DNA from: Ruminiclostridium cellobioparum subsp. termitidis CT1112
GTDB taxonomy: Bacteria > Bacillota > Clostridia > Acetivibrionales > DSM-1351
DNA: 64,000 bases
Assembly (NCBI RefSeq): GCF_000350485.1
Contig: NZ_AORV01000042.1
Location: 1 to 64,000 of the forward strand
Reading direction: 5' to 3'
This document shows, one piece after another, positions 44,867 through 53,211 of this stretch. Under the pieces are notes generated by a model, which was not told the DNA's origin, did no database searches, and saw nothing but the letters and a program-made list of their open reading frames with translations. Position 1 is the first letter of the stretch. The number at the start of each line of letters is the position of its first letter. The position numbers were made by a program, and so were the translations under genes.

Positions 44867-47546
44867 ACCAGCTCTCACCACTCTTTACGTCAACAGTCAT
44901 TGGTACTTTCAGCTCCATAGCATTCTCCATACACTGCTTGAGCAGGACCGATACCTCCTGGAGCTCTGACTTCTCAGCTTCTACTATAAGTTCATCGTGT
45001 ACCTGAAGGATCAGCCTTGATTTAAGCTTTCTTTTCTTCAGTTCGCTGTACACCTTTACCATGGATATCTTGATTATATCTGCCGCACTTCCCTGAATAG
45101 GAGTGTTCATGGCAACTCTTTCACCAAAGGATCTCATATTGAAGTTGCTTGATTTCAATTCCGGCAGATATCTTCTTCTGTTAAAAAGTGTTGTTACAAA
45201 CCCCAGTTCCTTACCCTTTGCCACGGTATCGCTCATATATTCCTTAACCTTGGAATACTTGGCAAGATAGTCGTCAATGTATTTTTTTGCTTCCTTCCTG
45301 GTAACCCCGATATCCTTTGAAAGGCTGAAATCACCGATGCCATAAACAATTCCGAAATTAACGGCCTTTGCCCGCGATCTCATGATTGATGTAACTTCTC
45401 CCGCAGGAATACCAAATACCTTGGAAGCTGTGGTAGTATGAATATCCTCATTGTTGCTAAATGCTGAAATCATATTTTCATCGCCTGTTATATGTGCCAG
45501 AACCCTCAGCTCGATCTGGGAATAGTCGGCATCCAGCAGTACATAATTTTCATCCGATGGTATGAATACTTTCCTGATCTTTCTTCCCATTTCCAGCTTT
45601 ATGGGTATATTCTGCAAATTCGGTTCGGTGCTGCTTATTCTTCCTGTAGCCGTAACAGTCTGATTAAAGCTGGAGTGTATCTTGCAGGTATTTGGGTCAA
45701 GTATTGCCAGCAAGCCGTCGGCGTAGGTGGATTTCAGCTTCATCAGCGACCTGTATTCCAGTATCCTTTCGACTATTTCATGCTTCTGGGACAGCTGTTC
45801 CAATACTTCGGCATCTGTGGAATAGCCGGTCTTGGTCTTTTTAACTACAGGCAGATTTAGCTTCTCAAACAAAATGCTTCCCAGCTGCTTGGGAGAATTT
45901 ATATTGAAGTTTTCGCCTGCCAGCATATATATTTCGTTTTCAAGTATGACAAGTCTTGAATCCATTTCTTTTGAATATGCCTTCAAGCCTTCAATATCCA
46001 CTTTAAAGCCCCACAGTTCCATGTCTGCCAGTACTTCCACCAAAGGCAGCTCAATATTGTAATACAGCTCGTGCTGTCCGTTGCCTTCTATAATGGGGGC
46101 ATATTTTTCTGCCAGTTCATAGATTACGGTAACACAGGCTGCACATACCGTCGAAGGATTGACATCCAGTCCCTGCTGCAGCTTTTTTCCGTGCTTGTCG
46201 TACAAAATTTCTGCAGGCAATATGCTCTTTTTAAGATTTTCCTCTGCAAGCTCGGAAATAGTATAGCTGTTTCTGGTTGGCTCAAGGATATACGCACCTA
46301 TCATGGTATCAAACGCTATGCCCTTTATATCAATACTTTTTGTCTTGCAGAATTTTATTAATTTTTTCAGATCGTGGCCGTATTTTTTTATTTCTGCTGA
46401 TTCAAGCACCTCGCGCAGAACGTCTATGGCCGTGTCTCCCGTGAACTCATTGTTGAAAACCATTACAGCCGGGGCATATTCCTCCTTGCAGGCATAAATA
46501 CATAAATCATCAAGCCTGTTATCCGAAGGATCGGTATGATAGTATACCGCCATTTTTTTGCTGAGTCTGATTGCCTCAATGCAGGATTCCAGTTCACCAA
46601 CAGTGTCTGCATCCACATGTTCCATATTTAACGACTCTGTTACCTCCACCATGGGAGTGTCACTTAAGCCGAATCTTTCAATAAAAGTTTTGAATTCCAG
46701 CTTTTTGAAAATGCTGTAAAGTCTCTCCCTGTCAAAATCCGTCCTTATATATTGCTGAATGTCGGTTGTTATACAGGGCATCTTTCTTTCAATTGTAGCC
46801 AGCCTTTTGCTTAGAAAAGCCAGTTCTTTGTTTGCCTCAAGCTTTTCCCTCACACCTTTTTTCTCGACCCTGTCTATATTTTCATATAATTCTTCAATAC
46901 TGTGAAACTTTTGAATAAGATCCAGAGCCGTCTTCTCACCAATGCCGGGTACACCGGGTATATTATCCGAAGTGTCTCCCATCAAACCCTTAACATCAAT
47001 AAGCATTTTAGGGGTAACACCATATTTTTCTACCACCTTCTGATAATCGTACTCATCAGTCTCCGTTTTGTTTCCTCTTGTAACAGGAAGTTTTATCCTT
47101 GTGGACTGGGAAGCAAGCTGCAAGGAATCCCTGTCACCTGTCAGGAGAATTGCTTCCATACCGTTCTCTTCGGCACACAGGGAAATAGACCCCAGTATGT
47201 CATCAGCCTCAAAGCCCGGAGTCTCAATCCTCTTTATATTCATGGCATCCAGCACCTGTTTGATAATGGGGACCTGCACTGCCAGTTCATCGGGCATTCC
47301 CTTCCGCTGTGCCTTGTACTTGTCGTATTCCAGATGTCTGAAGGTTGGTTCCTTCATATCAAATGCCACACATAGATATTTTGGATTTTCTTCAGAAAGA
47401 AATTTTGTAAGTATATTTATAAAACCAAATACCGCGTTTGTTTGAATACCTTCGGAGGTAGACAGCATTGTATTTCTGCTCAAACCGTAAAAGGCCCTGT
47501 TCAAAATGCTGTTACCGTCAACGATCATTATTTTTTCCGAGTTCAT
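44853..47546 (-). CDS. polA: DNA polymerase I
   Basis: Pol I fills gaps and removes RNA primers. The 897-residue protein has an N-terminal 5' nuclease domain (AFDMKEPTFRHLEYDKYKAQ; DIKGLMGDTSDNIPGVPGIG with one V for I), a central 3'-5' exonuclease-like domain, and the polymerase domain with DADYSQIELRVLAHI (motif A), the RSRAKAVNFGIVYG O-helix and QVHDELI (motif C). The proofreading motif D-x-E appears missing (AVYYHTD at the expected place), so proofreading is probably lost, as in Geobacillus and Thermus Pol I. I start at ATG 47546, six bases after GGAGG. Confidence 0.97.
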   Translation of the reverse strand: MNSEKIMIVDGNSILNRAFYGLSRNTMLSTSEGIQTNAVFGFINILTKFLSEENPKYLCVAFDMKEPTFRHLEYDKYKAQRKGMPDELAVQVPIIKQVLDAMNIKRIETPGFEADDILGSISLCAEENGMEAILLTGDRDSLQLASQSTRIKLPVTRGNKTETDEYDYQKVVEKYGVTPKMLIDVKGLMGDTSDNIPGVPGIGEKTALDLIQKFHSIEELYENIDRVEKKGVREKLEANKELAFLSKRLATIERKMPCITTDIQQYIRTDFDRERLYSIFKKLEFKTFIERFGLSDTPMVEVTESLNMEHVDADTVGELESCIEAIRLSKKMAVYYHTDPSDNRLDDLCIYACKEEYAPAVMVFNNEFTGDTAIDVLREVLESAEIKKYGHDLKKLIKFCKTKSIDIKGIAFDTMIGAYILEPTRNSYTISELAEENLKKSILPAEILYDKHGKKLQQGLDVNPSTVCAACVTVIYELAEKYAPIIEGNGQHELYYNIELPLVEVLADMELWGFKVDIEGLKAYSKEMDSRLVILENEIYMLAGENFNINSPKQLGSILFEKLNLPVVKKTKTGYSTDAEVLEQLSQKHEIVERILEYRSLMKLKSTYADGLLAILDPNTCKIHSSFNQTVTATGRISSTEPNLQNIPIKLEMGRKIRKVFIPSDENYVLLDADYSQIELRVLAHITGDENMISAFSNNEDIHTTTASKVFGIPAGEVTSIMRSRAKAVNFGIVYGIGDFSLSKDIGVTRKEAKKYIDDYLAKYSKVKEYMSDTVAKGKELGFVTTLFNRRRYLPELKSSNFNMRSFGERVAMNTPIQGSAADIIKISMVKVYSELKKRKLKSRLILQVHDELIVEAEKSELQEVSVLLKQCMENAMELKVPMTVDVKSGESWYETK

Positions 47547-47561
47547 CAATGTCCTCCGGCC

Positions 47562-48818
47562 TTACTTTTTCACGAAAAAAATCCTGACCGTTATCTTGCC
47601 GCTTTGGGCAATAATTTTATCCGTCTGTTCAACCAGGGTTGACTTTTCCGCTTCAAGAGCAGTTGTATCCTGCCCTTTATTTAAGGCTTCACTTATTTTA
47701 TTTTCAATATCGTTTTTCTGAATTTCCAGGTTATTGTACTCTTCAGTAACGTCAGTTTTTATTATATCAGTTTTTGCTTGTAATTCCAGCTTATATTTCA
47801 ATAATGCTTCGCTCTTTAAGGAACCATACTCACTTAAGGGAATAATGTAGTCGGTATAGGCTACAATGTCCTTATAGTTTGCGGCAAAGCCCTCCATGAG
47901 GCCTGAGGCCTGCTCAACCGCCTCCTGCTCCCCCATGAGCTTTTTCAGCTTTTCCACTTCTGTTTCGTCAAGTGAAATAGTTAAATTCAACTCAACGTAG
48001 TTTTTATAATAAAGCGTTTTTGTGTCATCTGCCGGCTCAGCCAGGGAAAAAGCAATTACTTTTTCCGACTGGTTTTCGCCACCGTCCGCTGCGGTATTGC
48101 CGGTGCTTTCTGCCACACTTGAGTTTTCAGATTTTTCCCGGGAATCAGCCTTGACAGATGCTTTTACTTTAAAATCCCTCATGCTTTCGGATTCGACCAC
48201 ACCTTTCAAATTGCTGTTGCTGACGCCGCTTCTGGCAGCAGCCTCCTTCTGTGCAGACTCGTCCTGTGCGGTCTCCTGAGTCTGAGCACTGTCTGCTGCC
48301 GCAACTTTGGGTTTTGGCACAGCTTTGTCATCTGCAGCACCTGAACCGTTTGCCTCCTCGTTATGGGCATTTCGGTCAGTATCGGAGCCCGACTGCTGCT
48401 GTATATCTGCCGTACCGGCTGTGGCCTGAGGCGCCGCGCTTTCACTGTAACCGGTTTTGTCTATTCCCGGCAGCATATCGGGCAGCAGTTTAAAAGCCAA
48501 AAGTGAGATAACCACCACGGCAGCCGTTGAAAGGGCGGCCATAAGCTTTTTATTAAAAAACAGAAGTTTACTTTTATTATTGTACTCTTTTTTGCTGACT
48601 TCTATAAGTTTCGAATGGAGAGATGAAGAAAAGTCATCAGGCAATTCAACGGTTTCTTCGTCATTAACAAGCTGAATAAAATATGACTCTTCCTTGAGTT
48701 TCTGAGCGCATTGCGGGCATTCTTCGATATGTTTTAAGAATTCTTCTTTATCATTTTGTTCCAATTGATCGTCAATATATAGTGAAATATATAAATCGCT
48801 GTTATCACAGAAAATCAT
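47562..48818 (-). CDS. Membrane anti-sigma factor with zinc finger and DUF4349-like domain
   Basis: This 418-residue protein lies 20 bases after the ECF sigma gene. The N-terminus has the anti-sigma zinc-finger pattern H-x3-C-x2-C (HIEECPQC, residues 30-37), a membrane helix lies at about 89-110, then a low-complexity Ala/Gln/Ser/Asp-rich extracytoplasmic linker (about 120-240). The C-terminal domain, with a long coiled coil ending GKITVRIFFVKK, resembles DUF4349. It presumably holds the adjacent sigma factor inactive until an envelope signal arrives; the signal is unknown. Confidence 0.82.
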   Translation of the reverse strand: MIFCDNSDLYISLYIDDQLEQNDKEEFLKHIEECPQCAQKLKEESYFIQLVNDEETVELPDDFSSSLHSKLIEVSKKEYNNKSKLLFFNKKLMAALSTAAVVVISLLAFKLLPDMLPGIDKTGYSESAAPQATAGTADIQQQSGSDTDRNAHNEEANGSGAADDKAVPKPKVAAADSAQTQETAQDESAQKEAAARSGVSNSNLKGVVESESMRDFKVKASVKADSREKSENSSVAESTGNTAADGGENQSEKVIAFSLAEPADDTKTLYYKNYVELNLTISLDETEVEKLKKLMGEQEAVEQASGLMEGFAANYKDIVAYTDYIIPLSEYGSLKSEALLKYKLELQAKTDIIKTDVTEEYNNLEIQKNDIENKISEALNKGQDTTALEAEKSTLVEQTDKIIAQSGKITVRIFFVKK

Positions 48819-48838
48819 GTTATCCCTCCTTCCATTAA

Positions 48839-49438
48839 CTATTTGACGTAGTCGGTAAATAAATGTTCCTTATCCCTGCACAATAATTCCCGCAATTCAG
48901 ACCTTGCCCTGCTTATACGCGATTTAACCGTTCCCACGGGAGTCTCCAGCGTTTCTGAAATTTGTTCATAGCTAAGCCCCATAAAATCCCGGAGTACAAT
49001 TATCATTCTGTTTTTTTCATTCATTTTCTCCAAAGCTTCTTTTATTGCTGCCTTTTGCGCATTGGTTTCGGCAATTTTTTCAGGCTCCGGCATACTTGAA
49101 ACCAACCTGTCCTTCACAGTTATATCTTCAAAGGTGGCCTGTTCCATTGATACGGTATTTTTATTCTTATTATTTTTTCTGATAAAATCAAGGCATGTAT
49201 TTGTAGCAATACGATAAATCCACGTTGAAAAGGAGGAATTACCCTTAAAATCCTTTATGTATCTGAATGCCTTGATAAATGTCTCCTGTGCCTGCTCCAA
49301 TGCATCATCAGGATTGTTCAGCATTCTGTAGCATATATTGTATACTTTGGTATAGTAGCTGCCGGAAAGTTCCTCAAATGCCTGTACATTGCCTTGCCGC
49401 GCTTTGGTCAGCAATCTATTTTCCACATCAAATCCCAT
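48839..49438 (-). CDS. ECF-type RNA polymerase sigma factor
   Basis: This 199-residue group 4 sigma factor has region 2 (YNICYRMLNNPDDALEQAQE; FIKAFRYIKDFKGNSSFSTW) and region 4 (VLRDFMGLSYEQISETLETP, continuing VGTVKSRISRAR). It is of the SigW/RpoE-like type. It is co-transcribed with the anti-sigma gene 20 bases downstream. Target promoters cannot be deduced from this window. Confidence 0.93.
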   Translation of the reverse strand: MGFDVENRLLTKARQGNVQAFEELSGSYYTKVYNICYRMLNNPDDALEQAQETFIKAFRYIKDFKGNSSFSTWIYRIATNTCLDFIRKNNKNKNTVSMEQATFEDITVKDRLVSSMPEPEKIAETNAQKAAIKEALEKMNEKNRMIIVLRDFMGLSYEQISETLETPVGTVKSRISRARSELRELLCRDKEHLFTDYVK

Positions 49439-49547
49439 TTTGGTCCTACTTTCCTCTTAGCGCCTGCTTAAGATCTCATTGCACTCGTCATTTTGGCGGA
49501 TTTTGCGCCATGCTGCGTTAAATTTTTTTGCTTTTGTTACAAAAGTC

Positions 49548-49577
49548 ATTATATCATAGCCCTATGTTAAGCCGCAA
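49548..49577 (-). promoter_or_regulatory. Candidate promoter of the ECF sigma gene
   Basis: On the minus strand TTGCGG and TATAAT (preceded by ATGA) are separated by 18 bases, about 110 bases before the start codon. It is a vegetative-type match with a weak -35 box. The rest of the 313-base divergent gap (49439-49751) is A+T-rich; no ECF-type AAC box was identified with confidence. Confidence 0.4.
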
Positions 49578-49751
49578 ACCAATAAGGTTAATTTTGGGCA
49601 TTATATTTGTGAACTATTAACATTTTTTTCAACAAAATTTGCGACTTTTTTAATTATTTATTGAAAGGTATTTTATCTTTCTTATAGAATTAAATATTAA
49701 ACATAATATTGTAGAATTTACATAACCATAACTTATTTAAAAGGAGTTTTT

Positions 49752-50180
49752 ATGATTAGTACTATTCTTGTGACCGATGACAATGTGCTGGACAATGCAA
49801 TTCTAAGAAATTACCTGTACAAGGAACGTGTAAATATTGTCTCGGCATTAAACGGCAGGGAAGCTCTTGACATGGTGGAAAGCCGTAATGTGGATATAAT
49901 CATACTTGATATGGTGATGCCTGTTTTAGACGGTCAGGGTTTTCTTGAGGAATTTTCAAAAACAACATATTACAAGGAGATTCCAATAATTGTTGCATCC
50001 GGAGTAGAGAATGATGAACTGGAGAAAATCTTTCATTATGATATCTATGACTTCATATTAAAACCTTTGAATCATACCAATAAATTTGTTCTGATAAATA
50101 AGATAAGGAAGGCGCTGCAGTTTAGAAAAATGCTTCTGGAATTAAAAAAGCAGGATATCACTTTAGATAGTATAAAGTAA
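49752..50180 (+). CDS. Stand-alone response-regulator receiver protein
   Basis: This 142-residue single receiver domain has the acidic pair TDDN, phospho-acceptor Asp in DIIILDMVMPVLDG (near residue 55) and the conserved lysine in DFILKPLNHTN. There is no output domain; a C-terminal helix of about 20 residues follows. No kinase is nearby. An AAGGAG site precedes the ATG. Its TAA stop codon touches the right copy of the 15-bp murA repeat, and its last 23 bases overlap the truncated murA 5' frame on the other strand. Confidence 0.88.
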   Translation: MISTILVTDDNVLDNAILRNYLYKERVNIVSALNGREALDMVESRNVDIIILDMVMPVLDGQGFLEEFSKTTYYKEIPIIVASGVENDELEKIFHYDIYDFILKPLNHTNKFVLINKIRKALQFRKMLLELKKQDITLDSIK

Positions 50181-50529
50181 CACAACCACCCGGATAGCTT
50201 ATAGTAACTTTACCCTCTCTGGCCAGAAGAGGTCCCATTAGTATTATTGACGACCGCATTTCCGAAGCGAGACTTTCGGGTACAATTGTAGAAGATATTG
50301 TTGAAGAATCAATTATAGCGACATTATCTTCTACTTTTACTTTGCATCCGATAGTCTTGAGTATATCCAGGATAACTTCCACATCGCTGAACATGGGACA
50401 ATTTTTAATAATATTCTCTCCCGCATTAAGAATTGTCGCAGCCAGTATTGGCAGTACTGAATTTTTTGCACCTTCGATACCTATCTCACCTTTAAGCTTT
50501 TTACCTCCTTTTATTATTAGTTTGTTCAT
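50158..50529 (-). pseudogene. murA: murA, 5' part (codons 1-116), truncated
   Basis: This frame has a good start (ATG 50529, GGAGGTG upstream) and the normal MurA N-terminus: MNKLIIKGGKKLKGEIGIEG, AKNSVLPILAATIL with the active-site lysine, and the SLASEMRSSIILMGPLL and VTISYPGGC motifs. The last is the catalytic cysteine, residue 116 (Cys115 in E. coli numbering). Directly after this cysteine the frame runs into unrelated sequence (V-T-L-Y-Y-L-K, stop). The rest of the gene is at 38130-39041. The 123-residue product would lack most of the enzyme. No frameshift or stop damages the 116 codons, so the split is recent or selection continues. Confidence 0.88.
50181..50195. repeat. 15-bp direct repeat at the murA break, right copy
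   Basis: This is a second copy of CACAACCACCCGGAT, identical to 39038-39052 and in the same orientation. It lies between the stop codon of the receiver gene and the intact 5' part of murA. Confidence 0.85.
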
Positions 50530-50882
50530 AATAAAACACACCTCCGTTACGCTGGGACATTATTGATGAATTTAACTGCACGACTTTCCCTCCTTAAAAA
50601 TAAAAACACTGAAGTAAAAATTTATATTAAGAAATTATATTAAGAAATTATTTGGTATTTTTATTACTGGAATTCAGCCCTTTATAATAAAAATCTTAAC
50701 AAATAACAAAGGCGGCAAAAGCCACTTATGTTGCATCTTTATACAAATGCAGATATATGTTTCCTATGCCCCTGCAATATTATTTTATGCTTTTTACACC
50801 AAATTGTTACTAACATTGAATATGGTTTAAAATCAGCCGGTAATGAGGCTGAAAAGCCGGTTAAACCCATAATAATAAAATA
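50530..50882. other. Intergenic stretch upstream of murA 5' part
   Basis: About 350 bases between the murA start and the coat-protein terminator. Nearest murA is its ribosome-binding site. The rest is A+T-rich with a short direct duplication (TATTAAGAAATTA twice near 50620-50650) and a weak AGCCGG-based hairpin near 50835-50862. I see no gene or RNA element. Confidence 0.5.
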
Positions 50883-50906
50883 GGCAGCTACTTAAAAGTA
50901 ACTGCC
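50883..50906 (-). terminator. Terminator after the coat-protein genes
   Basis: On the minus strand GGCAGTTACTT pairs with AAGTAGCTGCC (one mismatch) and is followed by TATTTTATTATT. It lies 14 bases after the coat-protein stop codon. Confidence 0.7.
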
Positions 50907-50919
50907 CTTCCTATGCCGG

Positions 50920-51192
50920 TTATTGAGACATTTGAGACTGGATGCCCTTAATTTTCTGCTGCGCTGAGGATATTTCCTGCTGGCTGGCGCTTTGAACCGA
51001 ATACCAGCCCTTTTGAGACATAATGTCGAAGACCTGTTTTTGTGCGTCAAATGTTTTTGTTAGAATACTCTCGGCATCATTTCTCAACATGGGACATACG
51101 CTCTCCAATATCAAATTTGTCAATGAGGATGCAGCAAGTTTGTGTTCCCCTAAAACCGATGCCATAATTTCCTTATCAGTTAAATTAGCCAT
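50920..51192 (-). CDS. Spore coat protein, CotF family
   Basis: This 90-residue helical protein has the CotF pattern: LTDKEIMASVLGEHKLAASSL at the N-terminus, a central VCPMLRNDAE helix and a C-terminal QKGWYSVQSAS segment, which is the signature of these coat proteins. It is a predicted mother-cell product deposited on the spore. A second, shorter coat-like protein gene lies 12 bases upstream in the same operon. Confidence 0.85.
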   Translation of the reverse strand: MANLTDKEIMASVLGEHKLAASSLTNLILESVCPMLRNDAESILTKTFDAQKQVFDIMSQKGWYSVQSASQQEISSAQQKIKGIQSQMSQ

Positions 51193-51204
51193 GATTTCCT
51201 CCTT

Positions 51205-51399
51205 TTACTGAGCAGCCGTATCAATATGCTTCATCAGCAGTTGTAAATTGTTCTTTTCATCACTTGCAAGCTTGTTGCACAGGTTTTTTATCTGACTGTC
51301 CTGCGCCAGCTGTGCACAGCCCTGCAAGTATTTTATATTGTCCTCGCACATGCTGATATTGTCCTGAATCAGCATTAACTCCTTACTTGTAAGTGGCAT
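51205..51399 (-). CDS. Small CotF-like coat-associated protein
   Basis: This 64-residue helical protein (PLTSKELMLIQDNISMCEDN...) shares the short N-terminal helix pattern of the downstream CotF-like protein but lacks the C-terminal half. A GGAGGA ribosome-binding site precedes the ATG. Small proteins of this type are common before cotF-like genes in clostridia. The coat role is inferred from the operon. Confidence 0.7.
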   Translation of the reverse strand: MPLTSKELMLIQDNISMCEDNIKYLQGCAQLAQDSQIKNLCNKLASDEKNNLQLLMKHIDTAAQ

Positions 51400-51508
51400 A
51401 TAAATCCTCCTCTATTCATAAAGTTTATTTAAAGTATTTTTGAACAATATTTATTTTCCACAATTCTTACTTTCATATTCCTTTTAATTTTTTGAAGTAT
51501 AAAAAATG

Positions 51509-51552
51509 ATGCACACCATACATCAGACTGTTTTCCGACATATGGTGTGCAT
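51509..51552 (-). terminator. Strong terminator after tyrS
   Basis: ATGCACACCATA (51509-51520) and TATGGTGTGCAT (51541-51552) form a perfect 12-bp stem with a 20-base loop. On the minus strand it is followed by CATTTTTTATA. T-rich sequence on the other side would let it work in both directions. Confidence 0.85.
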
Positions 51553-51567
51553 TATTTTTACCAGCTG

Positions 51568-52794
51568 CTAAACGACCTTTATTTTGACAAAGCTCTTCTT
51601 ACCCTTTTGCAGCATGATTTCACCATCTGCAAGATCACCGGTCCCCACTGTATAGTCAAAGCTTGTAATCTTATTGTCATTGAGTGAAACTCCGCCCTGC
51701 TGAACTGCTCTTCTGGCCTCACTCTTTGAAGGAGTCAGTTCGGCCAGCAGCAATAAATCCGTTATCTTGATTCCCGCTTCCAGTTCGGCTGCTTTAATCT
51801 CAATGAACGGTATATTTTCGGAGTTCCCCTTACCTCCGAATATTGCTTCGGCAGCATCTTTAGCCTTAAGAGCCTCTGCCTCTCCATGTACAATTTTTGT
51901 AACTTCATAAGCCAGTATGGCTTTTGCCTGGTTGATCCCTGCATCTGTCAGCGCTCCAAGTCTTCTGACCTCATCCATGGGGAGGAAAGTCAGCAGTGCA
52001 AGACATTTTTCCACATCATTGTCACTGATGTTTCTCCAGTACTGATAGAATTCATAAGGTGTGGTCTTTTCCGGATCCAGCCACACAGCTCCGCTTTCCG
52101 TTTTACCCATCTTCTTGCCTTCGCTGGTGGTCAGAAGTGTAAAGGTCATGCCGTAAACGCTCTTTCCATCGGATTTCCTGACCAGTTCCAGGCCGCCAAG
52201 AATATTTGACCACTGATCGTCCCCGCCAAGTTCCATCTGGCAGTCATATTTTCTATTCAGTACGAGGAAATCGTAGCTCTGCATCAGCATGTAGTTGAAC
52301 TCAAGGAAGGTCAGCCCCTTTTCCATTCTGCTCTTGAAACATTCTGCAGTCAGCATCCTGTTTACAGAAAAATGTACTCCCACATCTCTTAAAAATTCAA
52401 CATAATTGAGACCAAGCAGCCAGTCTCCGTTGTCAACCATTATTGCCCTGTCATTTGAAAAATCAATAAACCTGGAAATCTGTGTTTTAAATCTTTCAAC
52501 ATTATGCTGTACTATTTCCCTGGTCATCATTTTCCTCATGTCATTTTTACCGCTGGGGTCTCCCACGAGGGCTGTTCCCCCTCCGATGAGCACAATCGGC
52601 CGGTGTCCTGCCTGCTGCATGTGAGCCATTACCATCAGCTGGAGAAAGTGTCCCACATGCAGACTGTCTGCGGTAGGGTCAAAGCCTATATAAAAAGTCA
52701 CACTTTTCTCGCTCAAAAGTTTCTTAATCTCATCTTCATGGGTGACCTGAGCTATAAAGCCTCTTTCCTGCAATAAATCATAAACATTGCTCAT
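51568..52794 (-). CDS. tyrS: Tyrosyl-tRNA synthetase
   Basis: TyrRS charges tRNA-Tyr. The 408-residue protein has the class I HIGH-type motif HVGHFLQLM (near residue 48), the KMSKS-type motif [14 protein letters not shown] (near 231), tyrosine-pocket residues in [13 protein letters not shown] and DDQWSN, and a C-terminal S4-like RNA-binding domain ([16 protein letters not shown]). Length is typical of the TyrS1 family. A T-box leader lies immediately upstream. Confidence 0.98.
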   Translation of the reverse strand: MSNVYDLLQERGFIAQVTHEDEIKKLLSEKSVTFYIGFDPTADSLHVGHFLQLMVMAHMQQAGHRPIVLIGGGTALVGDPSGKNDMRKMMTREIVQHNVERFKTQISRFIDFSNDRAIMVDNGDWLLGLNYVEFLRDVGVHFSVNRMLTAECFKSRMEKGLTFLEFNYMLMQSYDFLVLNRKYDCQMELGGDDQWSNILGGLELVRKSDGKSVYGMTFTLLTTSEGKKMGKTESGAVWLDPEKTTPYEFYQYWRNISDNDVEKCLALLTFLPMDEVRRLGALTDAGINQAKAILAYEVTKIVHGEAEALKAKDAAEAIFGGKGNSENIPFIEIKAAELEAGIKITDLLLLAELTPSKSEARRAVQQGGVSLNDNKITSFDYTVGTGDLADGEIMLQKGKKSFVKIKVV

Positions 52795-52881
52795 TGTTTT
52801 CTCTCCTTCTAAACAGTATTTACCAAATTACATAAAAATATTGATATCAGGGAACGAATAAAGTTTTCAATTCCCTGACAA

Positions 52882-53165
52882 TAATAAAAGCCCTTTATCC
52901 TGTATAAGGACGAAGAGCTCGTGGTACCACCTTAATTTGCATCTATAAAACCCGGCACGGCGGATTATAATAAGATAAGTCCACCTGGCTTTAAAGACGC
53001 CTTTGATGCTGTAACGGGCAATCCCGGCAAAAAGCAGCTCATAATCTGTAATTCACACATTCCATACAACTCAGTCTTCCCACCAGCCAGACTGCTCTCT
53101 GAACCTGTATGGACGGCTACTGGGGAACGAATTCATCGGTCCCGTAATTAATCCCGGCCTTTAAA
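52882..53165 (-). promoter_or_regulatory. Tyrosine T-box leader of tyrS
   Basis: On the minus strand the T-box core GGTGGTACCACGAGCTC (from about 52932) precedes a terminator stem, TCGTCCTTATA...AGGGCTTTTATT. Stem I lies near 53030-53110, with AGAGAGCAGTC and GCTGGTGGGAAGACTG in its upper part. The specifier region GTGAATTACAG presents UAC, a tyrosine codon, which agrees with tyrS downstream. It fills most of the 417-base gap before the gene. Confidence 0.93.
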
Positions 53166-53211
53166 ATTATTCCTCATAATTTTATCAACAAAAATCTAAT
53201 AATGCAATACA

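Noticed and set aside
44403-44969. 188-codon plus-strand frame over coaE and the end of polA
   Set aside because: It is antisense to two conserved genes; the serine-rich composition is typical of a shadow frame.
39053-50180. Classical prophage or integrative element between the murA halves
   Set aside because: No integrase, relaxase, phage or cargo-type genes; the content is core metabolism and replication. The repeats are reported as a rearrangement signal instead.
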